Source of the DNA: CALJFL01 sp963669435
GTDB lineage: Bacteria; Pseudomonadota; Gammaproteobacteria; Pseudomonadales; Halieaceae
Direction of reading: 5' to 3'
DNA: 64,000 nucleotides
NCBI GenBank assembly: GCA_963669435.1
Contig: OY770025.1
Location: 2,170,001-2,234,000 of the forward strand
Made by a program: the position numbers and the translations under genes. The stretch's first letter is position 1; the number at the start of each line of letters is the position of its first letter. The notes beneath the pieces are model-generated. The model had not been told where the DNA came from. It searched no databases and worked only from the letters and a program-made list of their open reading frames with translations. Shown here one piece after another: positions 1 to 8,576 of this stretch.

Positions 1-782
1 TGTTCTATTGTGTTGGCGACGTCGGGATCCAGTGAGTCGTAGAAATACTCCCTGGGTACACCAAGCTTGAGACCTCGCAGGCTAATCGATGCTAACGGCG
101 CATCATCTGCGCTCATTACGCTGTCGAGCAGTGCGGCCTCGGCAACGGTGTGTGTAATCGGCCCAGCCGTATCACGCGTGTTGGAGATCATGGTCATCCC
201 CTGGGTAGGGTAGCGCCCGGTGCTGGGGCGAAATCCCACCAGGCCATTCAGCGCTGCCGGAATTCTGACTGAACCGCCCGTATCCGTACCGATGCCCGCA
301 GATGCCATTCCCAGCGCTACCGCCGTTGCTGTGCCGCCGCTACTACCGCCCGCCATATAGCCGAACTTGCGCCCGTTATGGACAGGGCCGAATGCGGCGT
401 TGTTACTGGTAATGCCGTAGGCCAGTTCGTGCATATTGTTCTTGCCGATAATGACCGCGCCAGCGTTCTTCAGGCGCTTGATCAATTCCGCGTCTTCGTC
501 GGGTATATAATTGCGCAGTGCTGGTGTGCCGGCCGTATTGGGCATGCCGGTCACATGAATATTGTCCTTAACCGCGAGGTACATACCCGTCAGGGGCAGG
601 TCGCTATCGCCCTGCGGTTCTACAGCGTCGCGATCCACCGAGATAAAAGCGTTGTATTTTTCTCCGGCATCAATGGCCTGCAAGTAATCCGCCGGGTCAC
701 CGGCGCTGGCGCCCGTTGCGAGCAAGAGGCTGGCCCAGGTTACCGCTCGTCCGGCACCGAGTGTGTTAGCGTTTTTGGTCAT
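1..782 (-). CDS. Amidase-signature family hydrolase, cut off at the left edge
   Basis: The reading frame starts at an ATG at 782, after a purine-rich GGAGGAACAAT stretch on the minus strand, and runs off the window, so about 260 N-terminal residues are visible. The amidase-signature triad is recognisable: Lys72 in a YLAVKDN context, the GGSSGGT block at 145-151, and a GTDTGGSVRIP block carrying the nucleophilic Ser near 170. The first 26 residues look like an export signal (a hydrophobic run ending ATGASA), so this is probably a periplasmic or secreted amidase and not the GatA subunit of the tRNA amidotransferase. Substrate cannot be inferred. The remaining C-terminal part lies outside the window. 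Confidence 0.9.
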   Translation of the reverse strand, partial: MTKNANTLGAGRAVTWASLLLATGASAGDPADYLQAIDAGEKYNAFISVDRDAVEPQGDSDLPLTGMYLAVKDNIHVTGMPNTAGTPALRNYIPDEDAELIKRLKNAGAVIIGKNNMHELAYGITSNNAAFGPVHNGRKFGYMAGGSSGGTATAVALGMASAGIGTDTGGSVRIPAALNGLVGFRPSTGRYPTQGMTMISNTRDTAGPITHTVAEAALLDSVMSADDAPLASISLRGLKLGVPREYFYDSLDPDVANTIE

Positions 783-992
783 TATTGTTCCTCCGCCAAT
801 CAGCCTGAAAGTATTACACAAATCGTATTATGTGTTTAGTATTTTGTATCAATATTTTGGGGAAGGAAAAAGTCCGGGAACATTCCCCTTGATTTCAAGT
901 CGATAGATACAGCGCCATTGTATAAGGGCGTGTTTATGAATTAGCGTTTTAGCTGACATTGCAGGAGTCCGGTAAGGCCGGTAAGACTCTCT

Positions 993-2411
993 ATGTATAA
1001 ACCTGTTCAATCGATCCGCTCCTGTTTCAGTGCATCTGCCTTTGTTGCGGTAACTACTTTCGCGGTGCTCAGTGTTCTCGCCCCGCGCGCGAATACGCAA
1101 GAACAAGCCCCCCAGGCATTTGCCTTCGCCAATACGCACGTGATGCTGTCGCTGATATTGTCCCGCGACAGCGAGCAGGTGGAAGAAGCACTTGTCCGCC
1201 TGGGCCAGGAATGGACTCCCCAGCATATCGCGCCGATGCTGGAGGTACTGAACTATGCCGTAGTGCAGACCACGGCCGATTCAGTCGTGACATTGCTCGA
1301 AGACAAGACTGGGCAGCGTTTTGGGCAGAACACCAACCAGTGGTACGACTGGCTTTGGAACCAGCCCGAGAACATCGCGCCAGACTACGCAGACTTCAAG
1401 GCAGATTTTTATCAGCTGATCGACCCCAGGTTCGGCACCTACTTCAGGGACCGCCAGTCCACCGCGAAAATTCGGCTCGATGAAATTCGTTGGGGCGGTG
1501 TGGCGCAGGACGGGATTCCGCCACTGCGCAACCCGGTTATGATCGAAGCTGAGGAAGCGACGTACCTGGATGATGACAACATCGTCTTTGGTATCGAAAT
1601 TAACGGCGATGCACGCGCCTACCCGAAACGCATACTCGCCTGGCACGAAATGTTTGTAGACACCGTAGGCGGTGAGCCAATCGCCGGAGTCTATTGCACT
1701 CTATGCGGCACGGTTATCCCCTATAAAACCACGGTGGGAGACCGCAATTTTGAACTGGGTACCAGTGGCTTTCTGTATCGCTCCAACAAGCTCATGTACG
1801 ACCGCGAAACCCAGTCCCTGTGGAATACCATTCAGGGCGAACCCGTGCTTGGCCCGCTGGCGGGGCAAGGCATTGCGCTGGAGTTCTTTTCTGTTGTTAC
1901 CACCACCTGGAGAGACTGGCGCAAGCGTCATCCGAACACCACCGTGCTCTCCCTGGACACCGGCCATCAGCGCGATTACGGCGAAGGTGTTGCCTACCGG
2001 GACTACTTCGCAACCGACAAGTTGATGTTTACCACGCCCTTTAACGACACCCGTTTGGACAACAAGCGCGAGGTGCTGGCCCTGCGCTTCGCCGCCAGCC
2101 CGAAAGAGCAGCTCGCCATCGACACAGAGTTTCTCACGCGCAACCCGGTGTACGCCGATAGGATAGGACAACAGAAACTGCTTGTGCTCACCGATCTCAG
2201 CGGGGCTAACCGCGTCTATGATCCGAAAGATTACAAGTTCGTGGACTACGATGGCGAGTCGCGGGTAACCGATTCGGATGGCCAGCAATGGACTCTCACC
2301 GAAAGCCAGCTAACTAATGCGGAGGGCGCCACGCTGGATCGCTTGCCCTACCACCGAGCCTTCTGGTTTGGATGGGTGGCCAGTTATCCACAGACGAGAT
2401 TGGTGAAATAG
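993..2411 (+). CDS. DUF3179 domain protein, exported
   Basis: This 472-residue protein has an N-terminal signal peptide (hydrophobic stretch about residues 11-30). Residues from about 185 onward match the DUF3179 family: a NGDARAYP element near 204-211, a His at 218, and the family's CTLCGT motif at 235-240. DUF3179 proteins are of unknown function; the conserved CxxC and nearby His suggest a metal or redox site (inference). The gene stands alone, with no close partner except the YHS protein 160 bases downstream on the same strand, which is also exported and may share its biology. The ATG at 993 gives a sensible signal peptide. Confidence 0.85.
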   Translation: MYKPVQSIRSCFSASAFVAVTTFAVLSVLAPRANTQEQAPQAFAFANTHVMLSLILSRDSEQVEEALVRLGQEWTPQHIAPMLEVLNYAVVQTTADSVVTLLEDKTGQRFGQNTNQWYDWLWNQPENIAPDYADFKADFYQLIDPRFGTYFRDRQSTAKIRLDEIRWGGVAQDGIPPLRNPVMIEAEEATYLDDDNIVFGIEINGDARAYPKRILAWHEMFVDTVGGEPIAGVYCTLCGTVIPYKTTVGDRNFELGTSGFLYRSNKLMYDRETQSLWNTIQGEPVLGPLAGQGIALEFFSVVTTTWRDWRKRHPNTTVLSLDTGHQRDYGEGVAYRDYFATDKLMFTTPFNDTRLDNKREVLALRFAASPKEQLAIDTEFLTRNPVYADRIGQQKLLVLTDLSGANRVYDPKDYKFVDYDGESRVTDSDGQQWTLTESQLTNAEGATLDRLPYHRAFWFGWVASYPQTRLVK

Positions 2412-2573
2412 TTCTGTGTCCCCCGTGACTCTAATACGCTTACCCCGAGATGACGCGGGCTTGGCGGTAACTCCGGATTTTTGGACATCCTTTGAAGGAT
2501 CGTGCACATAGAGAGAAACCGGCCTGCCCTCTACTATTCTCCTCGTCAAACACATCAATGAGGAGATGCTTAA

Positions 2574-3041
2574 ATGACACTTTCACGACGACTTTCACTG
2601 GCACTGGGTGCCGTGGTTATTGCTTTTTCAGGTCTGGTCAGTGCCGGGCACGATACCGAAACCGACAAGAACGGTGTGATCCTTGCCGGCTATGACGCCG
2701 TTGCATACTTCACAGAAGGTAAGCCTGTTGAAGGCAGTGCGGACTATACAGCGGTTTACAATGACGCGATCTATCGATTCAGCAGTGCCAAAAACCGCGA
2801 CCGTTTTCGCGCAGACCCCGCGCAGTATGCGCCACAGTACGGTGGCTTCTGTGCCTACGGTATGACCTTTGGGAAAAAGTTTGAAGTTGACGGCAAGGCC
2901 TTTGAAATTGTCGACGGCAAGCTTTACGTCAACAAGAACAAGAAGGTATATAAGGCCTGGGCGGAGGACATTCCCAAGCACATCGCCGAGTCAGAAGCAC
3001 AGTGGCCGAACGTTGTATCCACACCTGCTGCAGACCTTTAA
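2574..3041 (+). CDS. Exported YHS domain protein
   Basis: A 155-residue protein with a cleavable signal peptide (about 1-24, ending LVSA). The mature part carries a YHS-type domain: the YDAVAYF opening, an AIYRFSSAKNRDRF core near 62-75, and the QYGGFCAYGM segment with a single Cys near 97-98. YHS domains are small metal-binding-like modules found in heavy-metal ATPases and as stand-alone exported proteins; the function of the stand-alone form is not established. The start is supported by an AGGAG 10 bases upstream of the ATG. A GC-rich hairpin follows the stop and probably ends the transcript. Confidence 0.85.
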   Translation: MTLSRRLSLALGAVVIAFSGLVSAGHDTETDKNGVILAGYDAVAYFTEGKPVEGSADYTAVYNDAIYRFSSAKNRDRFRADPAQYAPQYGGFCAYGMTFGKKFEVDGKAFEIVDGKLYVNKNKKVYKAWAEDIPKHIAESEAQWPNVVSTPAADL

Positions 3042-3050
3042 TTCCCTACA

Positions 3051-3072
3051 GACCTCCCCGTTCGGGGAGGTC
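3051..3072. terminator. GC-rich hairpin between convergent genes
   Basis: Arms GACCTCCCCG and CGGGGAGGTC pair perfectly over 10 bp around a tiny loop. It sits between the stop codons of the YHS gene and the convergent AraC gene. There is no strong T-run on either side, so it is a terminator-like hairpin and not a textbook intrinsic terminator. Confidence 0.5.
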
Positions 3073-3083
3073 AGCCATCCTGC

Positions 3084-4025
3084 CTATTGAGGTCTTGCGG
3101 CGCTCCGCACAGCGCCGGGTGTATCACCCTGTGTTTTCTTAAATGCCTTGCGAAATGCGGCCTCTGTTTCATAGCCACTGCGCTCCGCAATCTGCGCTGT
3201 ACTGAGATCTGTTGTCGTTAGCAAGCGCCGTGCCTCGGCCATACGCCATAGGGTGAGGTATTTTACCGGCGTCAATCCTGCGAGGCGGTTAAACCGCTCA
3301 GCAAAACTGGATCGACTCATCGCGGCTTGTTCGGCCATTGTCTCAAGCGTCCACGTGTTTTCCGGATGCTGGTGTATTGCGTTCAGGGCCCGGCCGATCC
3401 TTGCATCAAACAGCGCGGCCAGCAAACCGCTGGGAACTGCGTTATCTCTTACTTGCTGGCGCAGTATTTCTACGAACAGAAGATAGGCGAGCTGATCTAC
3501 CACAGCATAGCTACCTGGCAAAGCCTCCTTAAGCTCCAGAAGAATACGATCGATAAGCCAGTCAAGGTGTCGCGCCTGGCGGGTATCAGCGGCGCGCAGC
3601 ACAACAACGTCGGGTAGTGCATCCAGCAGTGGGTAGGCCAACGCATTCCGAAACTCAAAGAAGCCGCACACCATCTGGGTGGTGGCGCCGTCATTGGTCA
3701 TTGGTGCATTGACAAGCGTTTGCGGGGGTTCTGCCTCGGCGCTGGAGATAATGTGATGGGCGTCGTGCGGGAACAGCACCAGGTCCTTCGCGGCCAGTTG
3801 GTTTGGTGACTCGCCTTCGAAGTGAAGCCAGGCGTCCCCTGAGCCTATCAGGTGAAAGGGAATTCGCCGGCTGCCGCCTGTGTCCACGGCCCAGGTCCCA
3901 CAAAAATCACCGTTGACGTAGACCTCGGCGTTCAGCGCCAGGCGATTAAGCAGCAGGCTCAGTGGGTCTGGGTCGTCGAGATAAATGTTCGGACTTTCAG
4001 ACATCGCTTCCGTCACTTCAGGCAC
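3084..4025 (-). CDS. AraC-family transcriptional regulator with N-terminal cupin-like domain
   Basis: A 313-residue regulator. The N-terminal half (about 15-200) resembles the AraC cupin-like ligand domain found in regulators whose targets are often redox or aldehyde-response genes. The C-terminal 100 residues hold the double helix-turn-helix: the first around TLETMAEQAAMSRSSFAERF, then LTPVKYLTLWRM, then the second near AQIAERSGYETEAAFRKAF. It is transcribed divergently from the glutaredoxin-DoxX pair across a 64-base gap, so it may control that pair and itself (inference). The inducer is unknown. Confidence 0.9.
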   Translation of the reverse strand: MPEVTEAMSESPNIYLDDPDPLSLLLNRLALNAEVYVNGDFCGTWAVDTGGSRRIPFHLIGSGDAWLHFEGESPNQLAAKDLVLFPHDAHHIISSAEAEPPQTLVNAPMTNDGATTQMVCGFFEFRNALAYPLLDALPDVVVLRAADTRQARHLDWLIDRILLELKEALPGSYAVVDQLAYLLFVEILRQQVRDNAVPSGLLAALFDARIGRALNAIHQHPENTWTLETMAEQAAMSRSSFAERFNRLAGLTPVKYLTLWRMAEARRLLTTTDLSTAQIAERSGYETEAAFRKAFKKTQGDTPGAVRSAARPQ

Positions 4026-4089
4026 AGTTTTATGGGGTAAGGCACTTTATTCTAGCTGCCAATGAACGAGACAACCAAGAGGTAGCACC

Positions 4090-4350
4090 ATGAGTACGTT
4101 TACGGTGTATCACAAGGACTACTGTCCCTATTGTCACGGAGCCAGGCAACTGCTTGACAGACTGGGCTGGGACTATGAAGCGATTGATGTGAGCAGCGAT
4201 GTGGGCGCTTTTACTGAAATGGTTGCCCGAAATGGTCGGCGCACGGTGCCGCAGATATTTATGGGTGATAAACACATCGGTGGTTTTGACGACCTGCAGC
4301 ACTTTATTGAAGACCTCGGTCGCCTGTCCGGCAGCGCGGGCCGAGCTTAA
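4090..4350 (+). CDS. grxC: Glutaredoxin (CPYC type)
   Basis: An 86-residue dithiol glutaredoxin. The CPYC active site sits at about residues 13-16, the TVP cis-proline loop near 54-56, and the glutathione-binding GGFDDL element near 65-70. It reduces protein disulfides and glutathione mixed disulfides in the cytoplasm. It is followed 56 bases downstream by a DoxX membrane protein on the same strand, and divergent from an AraC regulator, so it probably belongs to a small inducible thiol-stress unit. The symbol is by similarity to GrxC-type proteins; grxA or a generic name would also be defensible. Confidence 0.9.
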   Translation: MSTFTVYHKDYCPYCHGARQLLDRLGWDYEAIDVSSDVGAFTEMVARNGRRTVPQIFMGDKHIGGFDDLQHFIEDLGRLSGSAGRA

Positions 4351-4406
4351 TTCACTTTATTTACTCACTTGTGGCGGTCACTGCCACTCAACTTCCAAAG
4401 GAGATC

Positions 4407-5012
4407 ATGATGCTTACCCATGCCAAACAGTTTTATCGCGGCGAGACCGCGCTGCAACAGCTTGATGGCCTGGCGCCACTGGCGCTGCGATTAATACTGG
4501 CCCCGGTAATGATACAGGCAGGGTGGACCAAACTGGTTGGATTCGACAACACGGTCGCCTGGTTTGAACACAGCCTGGGCATGCCGCTGCCGGAGCTGAT
4601 GGCCGCGCTGGCGGCGGGCACCGAGCTGGTTGGTGGTGTGTTGCTACTCCTTGGCCTGGGCGTCCGTATTATCGCGGTGCCCCTGATGTTCGTTATGCTG
4701 GTTGCGGCCTTCGCCGTGCACTGGGAAAACGGTTGGCTAGCGCTCTCTGATGCATCCAGCTGGTTGGCGAATGATCGCATCCTGGAGGCCGCTGAGAAAA
4801 AGCAGCGCATCATTGCCATTCTCAAAGAGCATGGAAACTACCGCTGGCTAACCAGTAATGGCCCGGTCACTATCCTGAACAACGGCATCGAGTTCGCCAT
4901 TACCTATTTCGTTATGCTGCTGTCGCTGTTCTTCACGGGCGGTGGGCGCTATGTGAGTCTGGATGACTGGTTGATCAGGCTCACTGTACGGAGAGTTCAA
5001 GAGCACCTGTGA
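4407..5012 (+). CDS. DoxX family membrane protein
   Basis: About 201 residues from the ATG at 4407, which follows an AAGGAG ribosome-binding site by 5 bases; an upstream in-frame start at 4371 lacks one. Four hydrophobic segments are visible (about 25-45, 65-85, 87-107 and 165-185), with the DoxX-like APVMIQAGWTKL opening. DoxX proteins are small inner-membrane proteins linked to quinone/thiosulfate oxidation in some archaea and to thiol and oxidative stress in bacteria. An extra hydrophilic loop of roughly 50 residues (about 118-160) separates the third and fourth helices. The upstream glutaredoxin suggests a redox role. Confidence 0.85.
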   Translation: MMLTHAKQFYRGETALQQLDGLAPLALRLILAPVMIQAGWTKLVGFDNTVAWFEHSLGMPLPELMAALAAGTELVGGVLLLLGLGVRIIAVPLMFVMLVAAFAVHWENGWLALSDASSWLANDRILEAAEKKQRIIAILKEHGNYRWLTSNGPVTILNNGIEFAITYFVMLLSLFFTGGGRYVSLDDWLIRLTVRRVQEHL

Positions 5013-5188
5013 AGATATAGAGCAGGCGATCCGCGATTACCAGGAAGAGTGCTTAACGGGCTGAGCGTAGGTAATCCATGAGGGTGATCGGAACGTTTTG
5101 GCTCTGTTGCATCATACTCGCGAGCGGGGCTTGGCAAACGTGTCGTCAGAGTCTAGTGTAGGGGCATCAAGTTTAGGGAGAGACCAGT

Positions 5189-5524
5189 ATGACCCGTTGG
5201 ATGAGTGCAGCCGCCTTGGCGGCAGTGATTGCATCGCCGGTGCAGGCAATTGAGTGGCCCTGGCAGGAGGAAAAAGAGACTCGCTTTGGCTATTGCAAAG
5301 GCTTTGTATTGGCTGGCCTGGCTGAGTTTCCCATCCAAGACTTGTCTCGTACCAATCTGTGGTTAGCCTGGGGTGATATCAACCGCAGGGAGCAGTCGTC
5401 AGAGGCCATCAACGCGCAAGACTTCGAGGCGGGGCGCAGTGAGTTCGACAACCTGTTAGCCAGTAGCAATCGTGACCAACTGTTGGCAATTGCCGACGGC
5501 GAGTGCGCCTTAGGCAGAAACTGA
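5189..5524 (+). CDS. Small exported protein of unknown function
   Basis: I do not recognise the family. The 111-residue product has a clear signal peptide (MTRWMSAAALAAVIASPVQA, cleavage after VQA). The mature part is mostly polar, with two cysteines, one in GYCKGF near residue 35 and one in GECALG near the C-terminus, which could form a disulfide in the periplasm. A GGGAGAG ribosome-binding site precedes the ATG. It stands between the DoxX gene and the Rrf2 promoter with no evident operon partner. Confidence 0.6.
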   Translation: MTRWMSAAALAAVIASPVQAIEWPWQEEKETRFGYCKGFVLAGLAEFPIQDLSRTNLWLAWGDINRREQSSEAINAQDFEAGRSEFDNLLASSNRDQLLAIADGECALGRN

Positions 5525-5668
5525 CAGGAGTTGACGCTTCATTGCTAGCGACGACAAATCTCATCGGAACTCTTCGCGCGCTCCTGAATTCATTGAAATC
5601 TAACGCTTAGCGAAATTCAAAGCCTGGTTACCCTTACCGTCGGATTCTGGTCCCCGGCGTAGCGTCTG

Positions 5669-5697
5669 TTGACGTCGGCCCCTATTATGGATATATT
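5669..5697 (+). promoter_or_regulatory. Sigma70-type promoter of the Rrf2 gene
   Basis: TTGACG (5669-5674) and TATATT (5692-5697) are separated by exactly 17 bases, about 50 bases upstream of the Rrf2 start codon. The -10 box lies inside a long palindrome, which fits an autoregulated promoter. Confidence 0.65.
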
Positions 5698-5713
5698 TTA
5701 TCCGTAATAGGGG
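5679..5713. promoter_or_regulatory. 35-bp near-perfect palindrome, probable Rrf2 operator
   Basis: CCCCTATTA (5679-5687) is mirrored by TAATAGGGG (5705-5713), and inside these arms GGATA (5689-5693) is mirrored by TATCC (5699-5703) around TATTT. Only the 5688/5704 pair mismatches. It overlaps the spacer and -10 box of the promoter. Rrf2-type repressors bind palindromes in this position. A hairpin role is possible because TTTT follows, but the AT-rich core and promoter overlap favour an operator. Confidence 0.65.
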
Positions 5714-5748
5714 TTTTCATCCAACGATAAATTTTAAGGCGATATCCG

Positions 5749-6246
5749 ATGAAGATTGGAAAGGGAGTCGAATGGGCCGCGCATACCTGCGCGCTCCTGG
5801 CGATGGTACCTGCGGGTGGCGCGTTATCCGGCGAGGCATTAGCAGACTTTCTGGGCGTGCCGCCACCATATCTTGCCAAGCAATTACAAGCCTTGAGCAG
5901 GGCGGGGATTGTCGCGGCAAAAAGGGGTGCTGCCGGTGGTTACCGTTTGGCGCGCCTACCCGAGACTATTTCGCTTTGGGATATCACCGCCGCGGTTGAA
6001 GGTACCGCGCCGAGCTTTCGCTGCACGGAGGTGCGGCGTAGCGGCCCTTGTGGAGCGTCGGCAAAAGAGTGCTCCGGACCCTGCGCAATTGCTGCTGCAT
6101 TTAGGCAGGCCGAGGCGGAATATCGCAACGCACTTTCCGACGTGCGTTTACCCAGCCTGATTGCTGGTATCGCGGAAGATGCGACGCCCGCGCGAAAGCG
6201 CCGAATTATGGAGTGGATTGACCGCCATGCCGCAAACGCGGCCTGA
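5749..6246 (+). CDS. Rrf2-family transcriptional regulator with Cys cluster
   Basis: A 165-residue regulator. The winged helix covers about residues 5-75, with recognition region LSGEALADFLGVPPPYLAKQ and the typical GAAGGYRLAR wing at 61-70. Cysteines at 92, 101, 108 and 112 form a loop like the Fe-S or redox-sensing cluster of IscR, NsrR and RsrR; a further Cys is at 14. The spacing (C-X8-C-X6-C-X3-C) offers one Cys more than the usual three cluster ligands. It likely senses Fe-S state, nitric oxide, thiols or sulfite, and represses through the palindrome upstream. Its probable targets are itself and the following DoxX and sulfite dehydrogenase genes (inference). Confidence 0.88.
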   Translation: MKIGKGVEWAAHTCALLAMVPAGGALSGEALADFLGVPPPYLAKQLQALSRAGIVAAKRGAAGGYRLARLPETISLWDITAAVEGTAPSFRCTEVRRSGPCGASAKECSGPCAIAAAFRQAEAEYRNALSDVRLPSLIAGIAEDATPARKRRIMEWIDRHAANAA

Positions 6247-6312
6247 GATCACTGTAAGTTTAATTTTCGAACCGGGCTCACGTCCCGGACAAATGAGAAA
6301 TGGTACCTAGTT

Positions 6313-6789
6313 ATGTTTCCTGATAGCCAATTACCCAACCACATATCTATTAACCTGGTGGGGCGCGTGCTGTTCACCTCGCTCTTCTTTCTCTCGGGAG
6401 TGACCCACTTCACAAACGTCCCCTACTACGAATCGCTGATGCCGCCGGATTTTCCCTTTGCGCTGTTCTGGATATTTGTATCCGGCGTGATTGAGCTGGT
6501 TGCCGCGGCGATGATTCTGTTCAACTGGCGTCCGCGCCTGGGTGGCTGGCTGCTGGTGGTCTTTCTTCTGCCCGTAACTGTTGTGGTACATGGATATGAG
6601 ATGCTCAATGCGCAGGACGAGGTTATTCGCGCCCTGCAACAAGCGCACTTCCTGAAGGGGTTTGCATTGATCGGGGCTGCTTTGTTGATTACGCAGCTGG
6701 GGGTCGCTCAAGGAGGCGACGAACAGGGCCAGTGTAACAACGGGGTACCATCAATCGAGCATCAGCGGTGCCGGGTTAAATCCCTGTAG
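6313..6789 (+). CDS. DoxX-like integral membrane protein
   Basis: 158 residues with four hydrophobic helices (roughly 10-30, 50-72, 80-100 and 112-132), a SGVTHF motif near 28-33 and a VSGVIELVAAAMIL segment typical of DoxX-like/DUF417-like quinone-associated membrane proteins. The last 25 residues are polar and possibly spurious tail. It lies 66 bases after the Rrf2 gene and 172 bases before the sulfite dehydrogenase, so it may be co-controlled with them. It is the second DoxX-type protein within 2 kb. Confidence 0.78.
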   Translation: MFPDSQLPNHISINLVGRVLFTSLFFLSGVTHFTNVPYYESLMPPDFPFALFWIFVSGVIELVAAAMILFNWRPRLGGWLLVVFLLPVTVVVHGYEMLNAQDEVIRALQQAHFLKGFALIGAALLITQLGVAQGGDEQGQCNNGVPSIEHQRCRVKSL

Positions 6790-6961
6790 CGTTTCGAGCT
6801 CAGGTATTTTCCACCTTAAATTTTGTGCCTTGCTGCGCGCTGGTTTTGTGAATGTTAGACTCCTCAATCACTTGCCGTTGTAGGCGATAGCCGTTCACAT
6901 GCTCTGAATTGGTGAGGCTAAGCTCATGTATGCGGACTTACTTTTCGAGGATGTTAGCTAG

Positions 6962-8185
6962 ATGAATCCTGCGCTCGATCGCCGTCGCTTTCTCGCAGTC
7001 ATGGCTCAGGCCTCAGGCTTGTTGGGTGCTGAAATTGTCTTTTCCAAGTTCATGCCTCGTGGGTTATTGCCAGTCGCATTGGCCGAGCAGGGTTATGTGT
7101 TAGATGGCAAACACCCTGAACTGGTACTGTTGAATGATCGCCCAGTGAACGCGGAGACTCCGCCGCACCTGCTCGACGATGACATAACCCCCGCGGATCG
7201 CTTTTTCGTGCGCAATAATGGTTTGCCGCCAGAAAATGTCGATGTTGAGAACTGGCGGTTGTCTATTGATGGAGAGGCTGTCCAGCAACCCAGAGAGTAT
7301 TCCCTGGCAGAGCTCATGTCCCGGTTCCAGCAGGTCAGTTACCAGTTGGTTCTCGAGTGCGGTGGCAACGGGCGTGCCGAGTTTAGCCCGCCAGCACGGG
7401 GTAACCAGTGGTCCACAGGAGCGGTCGGCTGTGCAGAATGGTCTGGTGTGCGATTGGCTGATGTACTGGACGACGTTGGTTTGAAACACGACGCAGTCTA
7501 CATCGGTTATTACGGAGCGGACTTACATCTGAGTCGCGACCCGCACAAGATTGTTATCTCCCGGGGCATGCCCATGCGCAAAGCACTGGATCCCCACACC
7601 CTGCTTGCATGGAAAATGAATGGTGAGGATCTGCCCCTACTGCACGGCTATCCCCTTCGCCTGGTGGCGGGTGGTTGGCCCGCGTCGGTCTCGGGCAAGT
7701 GGCTGAATCGAATATCCGTTCGTGACAAAGTACACGATGGCCCCAAAATGGGAGGTTATTCATATCGTGTTCCCTGTGAACCCGTTGCTCCCGGCGCCGA
7801 TGTGGCCGAAGAGGATATGTGTATTATCGAGTCAATGCCTGTTAAGTCATTGATCTCGTGGCCCCGTTCGGGGCTTGTCCATAGGCTGGACAAAAAACTG
7901 CCTGTGCGTGGTCATGCCTGGGCAGGTGATGACACAGTGAAAGACCTGCAGATCTCGATCAACTTTGGCCAGACCTGGGAGCCCGCAGCGTTGCGGAAAC
8001 CTGCCAACCCTCTGGCGTGGCAGCGTTTCAATGCCGAAGTGCGGTTTCCCAAGGCGGGATACTATGAAGTTTGGGCGAGGGCAACCGACAGCCGCGGCCA
8101 AAGTCAGCCCATGGTGCTTCCCGGTTGGAACCCCAGAGGCTACCTGAATAATGCCTGCCACCGCATTGCGGTCAAAGTGGTTTAG
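6962..8185 (+). CDS. Sulfite dehydrogenase, molybdopterin subunit (SorA/SoxC-like)
   Basis: A 407-residue enzyme of the sulfite oxidase family. A Tat signal (DRRRFLAVMAQ, residues 6-16) predicts export of the folded molybdoenzyme to the periplasm. The molybdenum-ligating Cys is Cys133 in the LECGGNGR block, followed by the GAVGCAEWSGV segment; the C-terminal third (about 285-405) is the Mo-cofactor oxidoreductase dimerisation domain (GHAWAGDD, WARATDS). The next gene, a monohaem cytochrome c, abuts its stop codon with no spacing, which is the SorAB arrangement: sulfite is oxidised to sulfate with electrons passed to cytochrome c. SoxC-type sulfane dehydrogenase is an alternative, but no other sox genes are present. 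Confidence 0.88.
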   Translation: MNPALDRRRFLAVMAQASGLLGAEIVFSKFMPRGLLPVALAEQGYVLDGKHPELVLLNDRPVNAETPPHLLDDDITPADRFFVRNNGLPPENVDVENWRLSIDGEAVQQPREYSLAELMSRFQQVSYQLVLECGGNGRAEFSPPARGNQWSTGAVGCAEWSGVRLADVLDDVGLKHDAVYIGYYGADLHLSRDPHKIVISRGMPMRKALDPHTLLAWKMNGEDLPLLHGYPLRLVAGGWPASVSGKWLNRISVRDKVHDGPKMGGYSYRVPCEPVAPGADVAEEDMCIIESMPVKSLISWPRSGLVHRLDKKLPVRGHAWAGDDTVKDLQISINFGQTWEPAALRKPANPLAWQRFNAEVRFPKAGYYEVWARATDSRGQSQPMVLPGWNPRGYLNNACHRIAVKVV

Positions 8186-8518
8186 ATGCCCAGATCTCGA
8201 AAGCTTAGAATCTGCTTGCTGTTGCTTGGTTGGACGCCCTGTGCAGTTGTTGCTCAGGTGAGTCTCAAGCAGGCTCCCGGTGTCGACAAGGTGACGCAAC
8301 ACTGCACCATCTGCCATTCCGCTGCCATCATCACCCAGAGTCGAGCCAGCCGTGAGGGTTGGTTGGCGATGATTCGCTGGATGCAGGACTCACAAGGCCT
8401 TTGGCCGCTAGGTCCAGATGAACCAGCCATCCTCGATTACCTGGAAGCTAACTACGCGCCAGAGCGTAGTAGCCGACGAAAGCCACTGAATGTGGTGTTC
8501 GATTCCGAACAGTCTTGA
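8186..8518 (+). CDS. Monohaem cytochrome c subunit of sulfite dehydrogenase
   Basis: A 110-residue protein with a signal peptide (about 1-23) and a single CTICH haem-binding site at 40-44. A Met in the WMQDSQGLWPL stretch near 65 is a plausible sixth ligand. Its ATG follows directly on the TAG of the molybdenum subunit, so translation is coupled. By analogy with SorB, it accepts electrons from the sulfite-oxidising site and passes them to the respiratory chain in the periplasm. Confidence 0.87.
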   Translation: MPRSRKLRICLLLLGWTPCAVVAQVSLKQAPGVDKVTQHCTICHSAAIITQSRASREGWLAMIRWMQDSQGLWPLGPDEPAILDYLEANYAPERSSRRKPLNVVFDSEQS

Positions 8519-8576
8519 GAAACCGCCCCAAGCGCCTCACCCATCGGGTGTTTGTTCGGCCATTCCACAGGGTAGG

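Noticed and set aside
1..782. GatA subunit of Asp/Glu-tRNA amidotransferase
   Set aside because: The signature motifs fit the wider amidase family, but the N-terminal signal peptide and lack of gatB/gatC neighbours make an exported amidase more likely.
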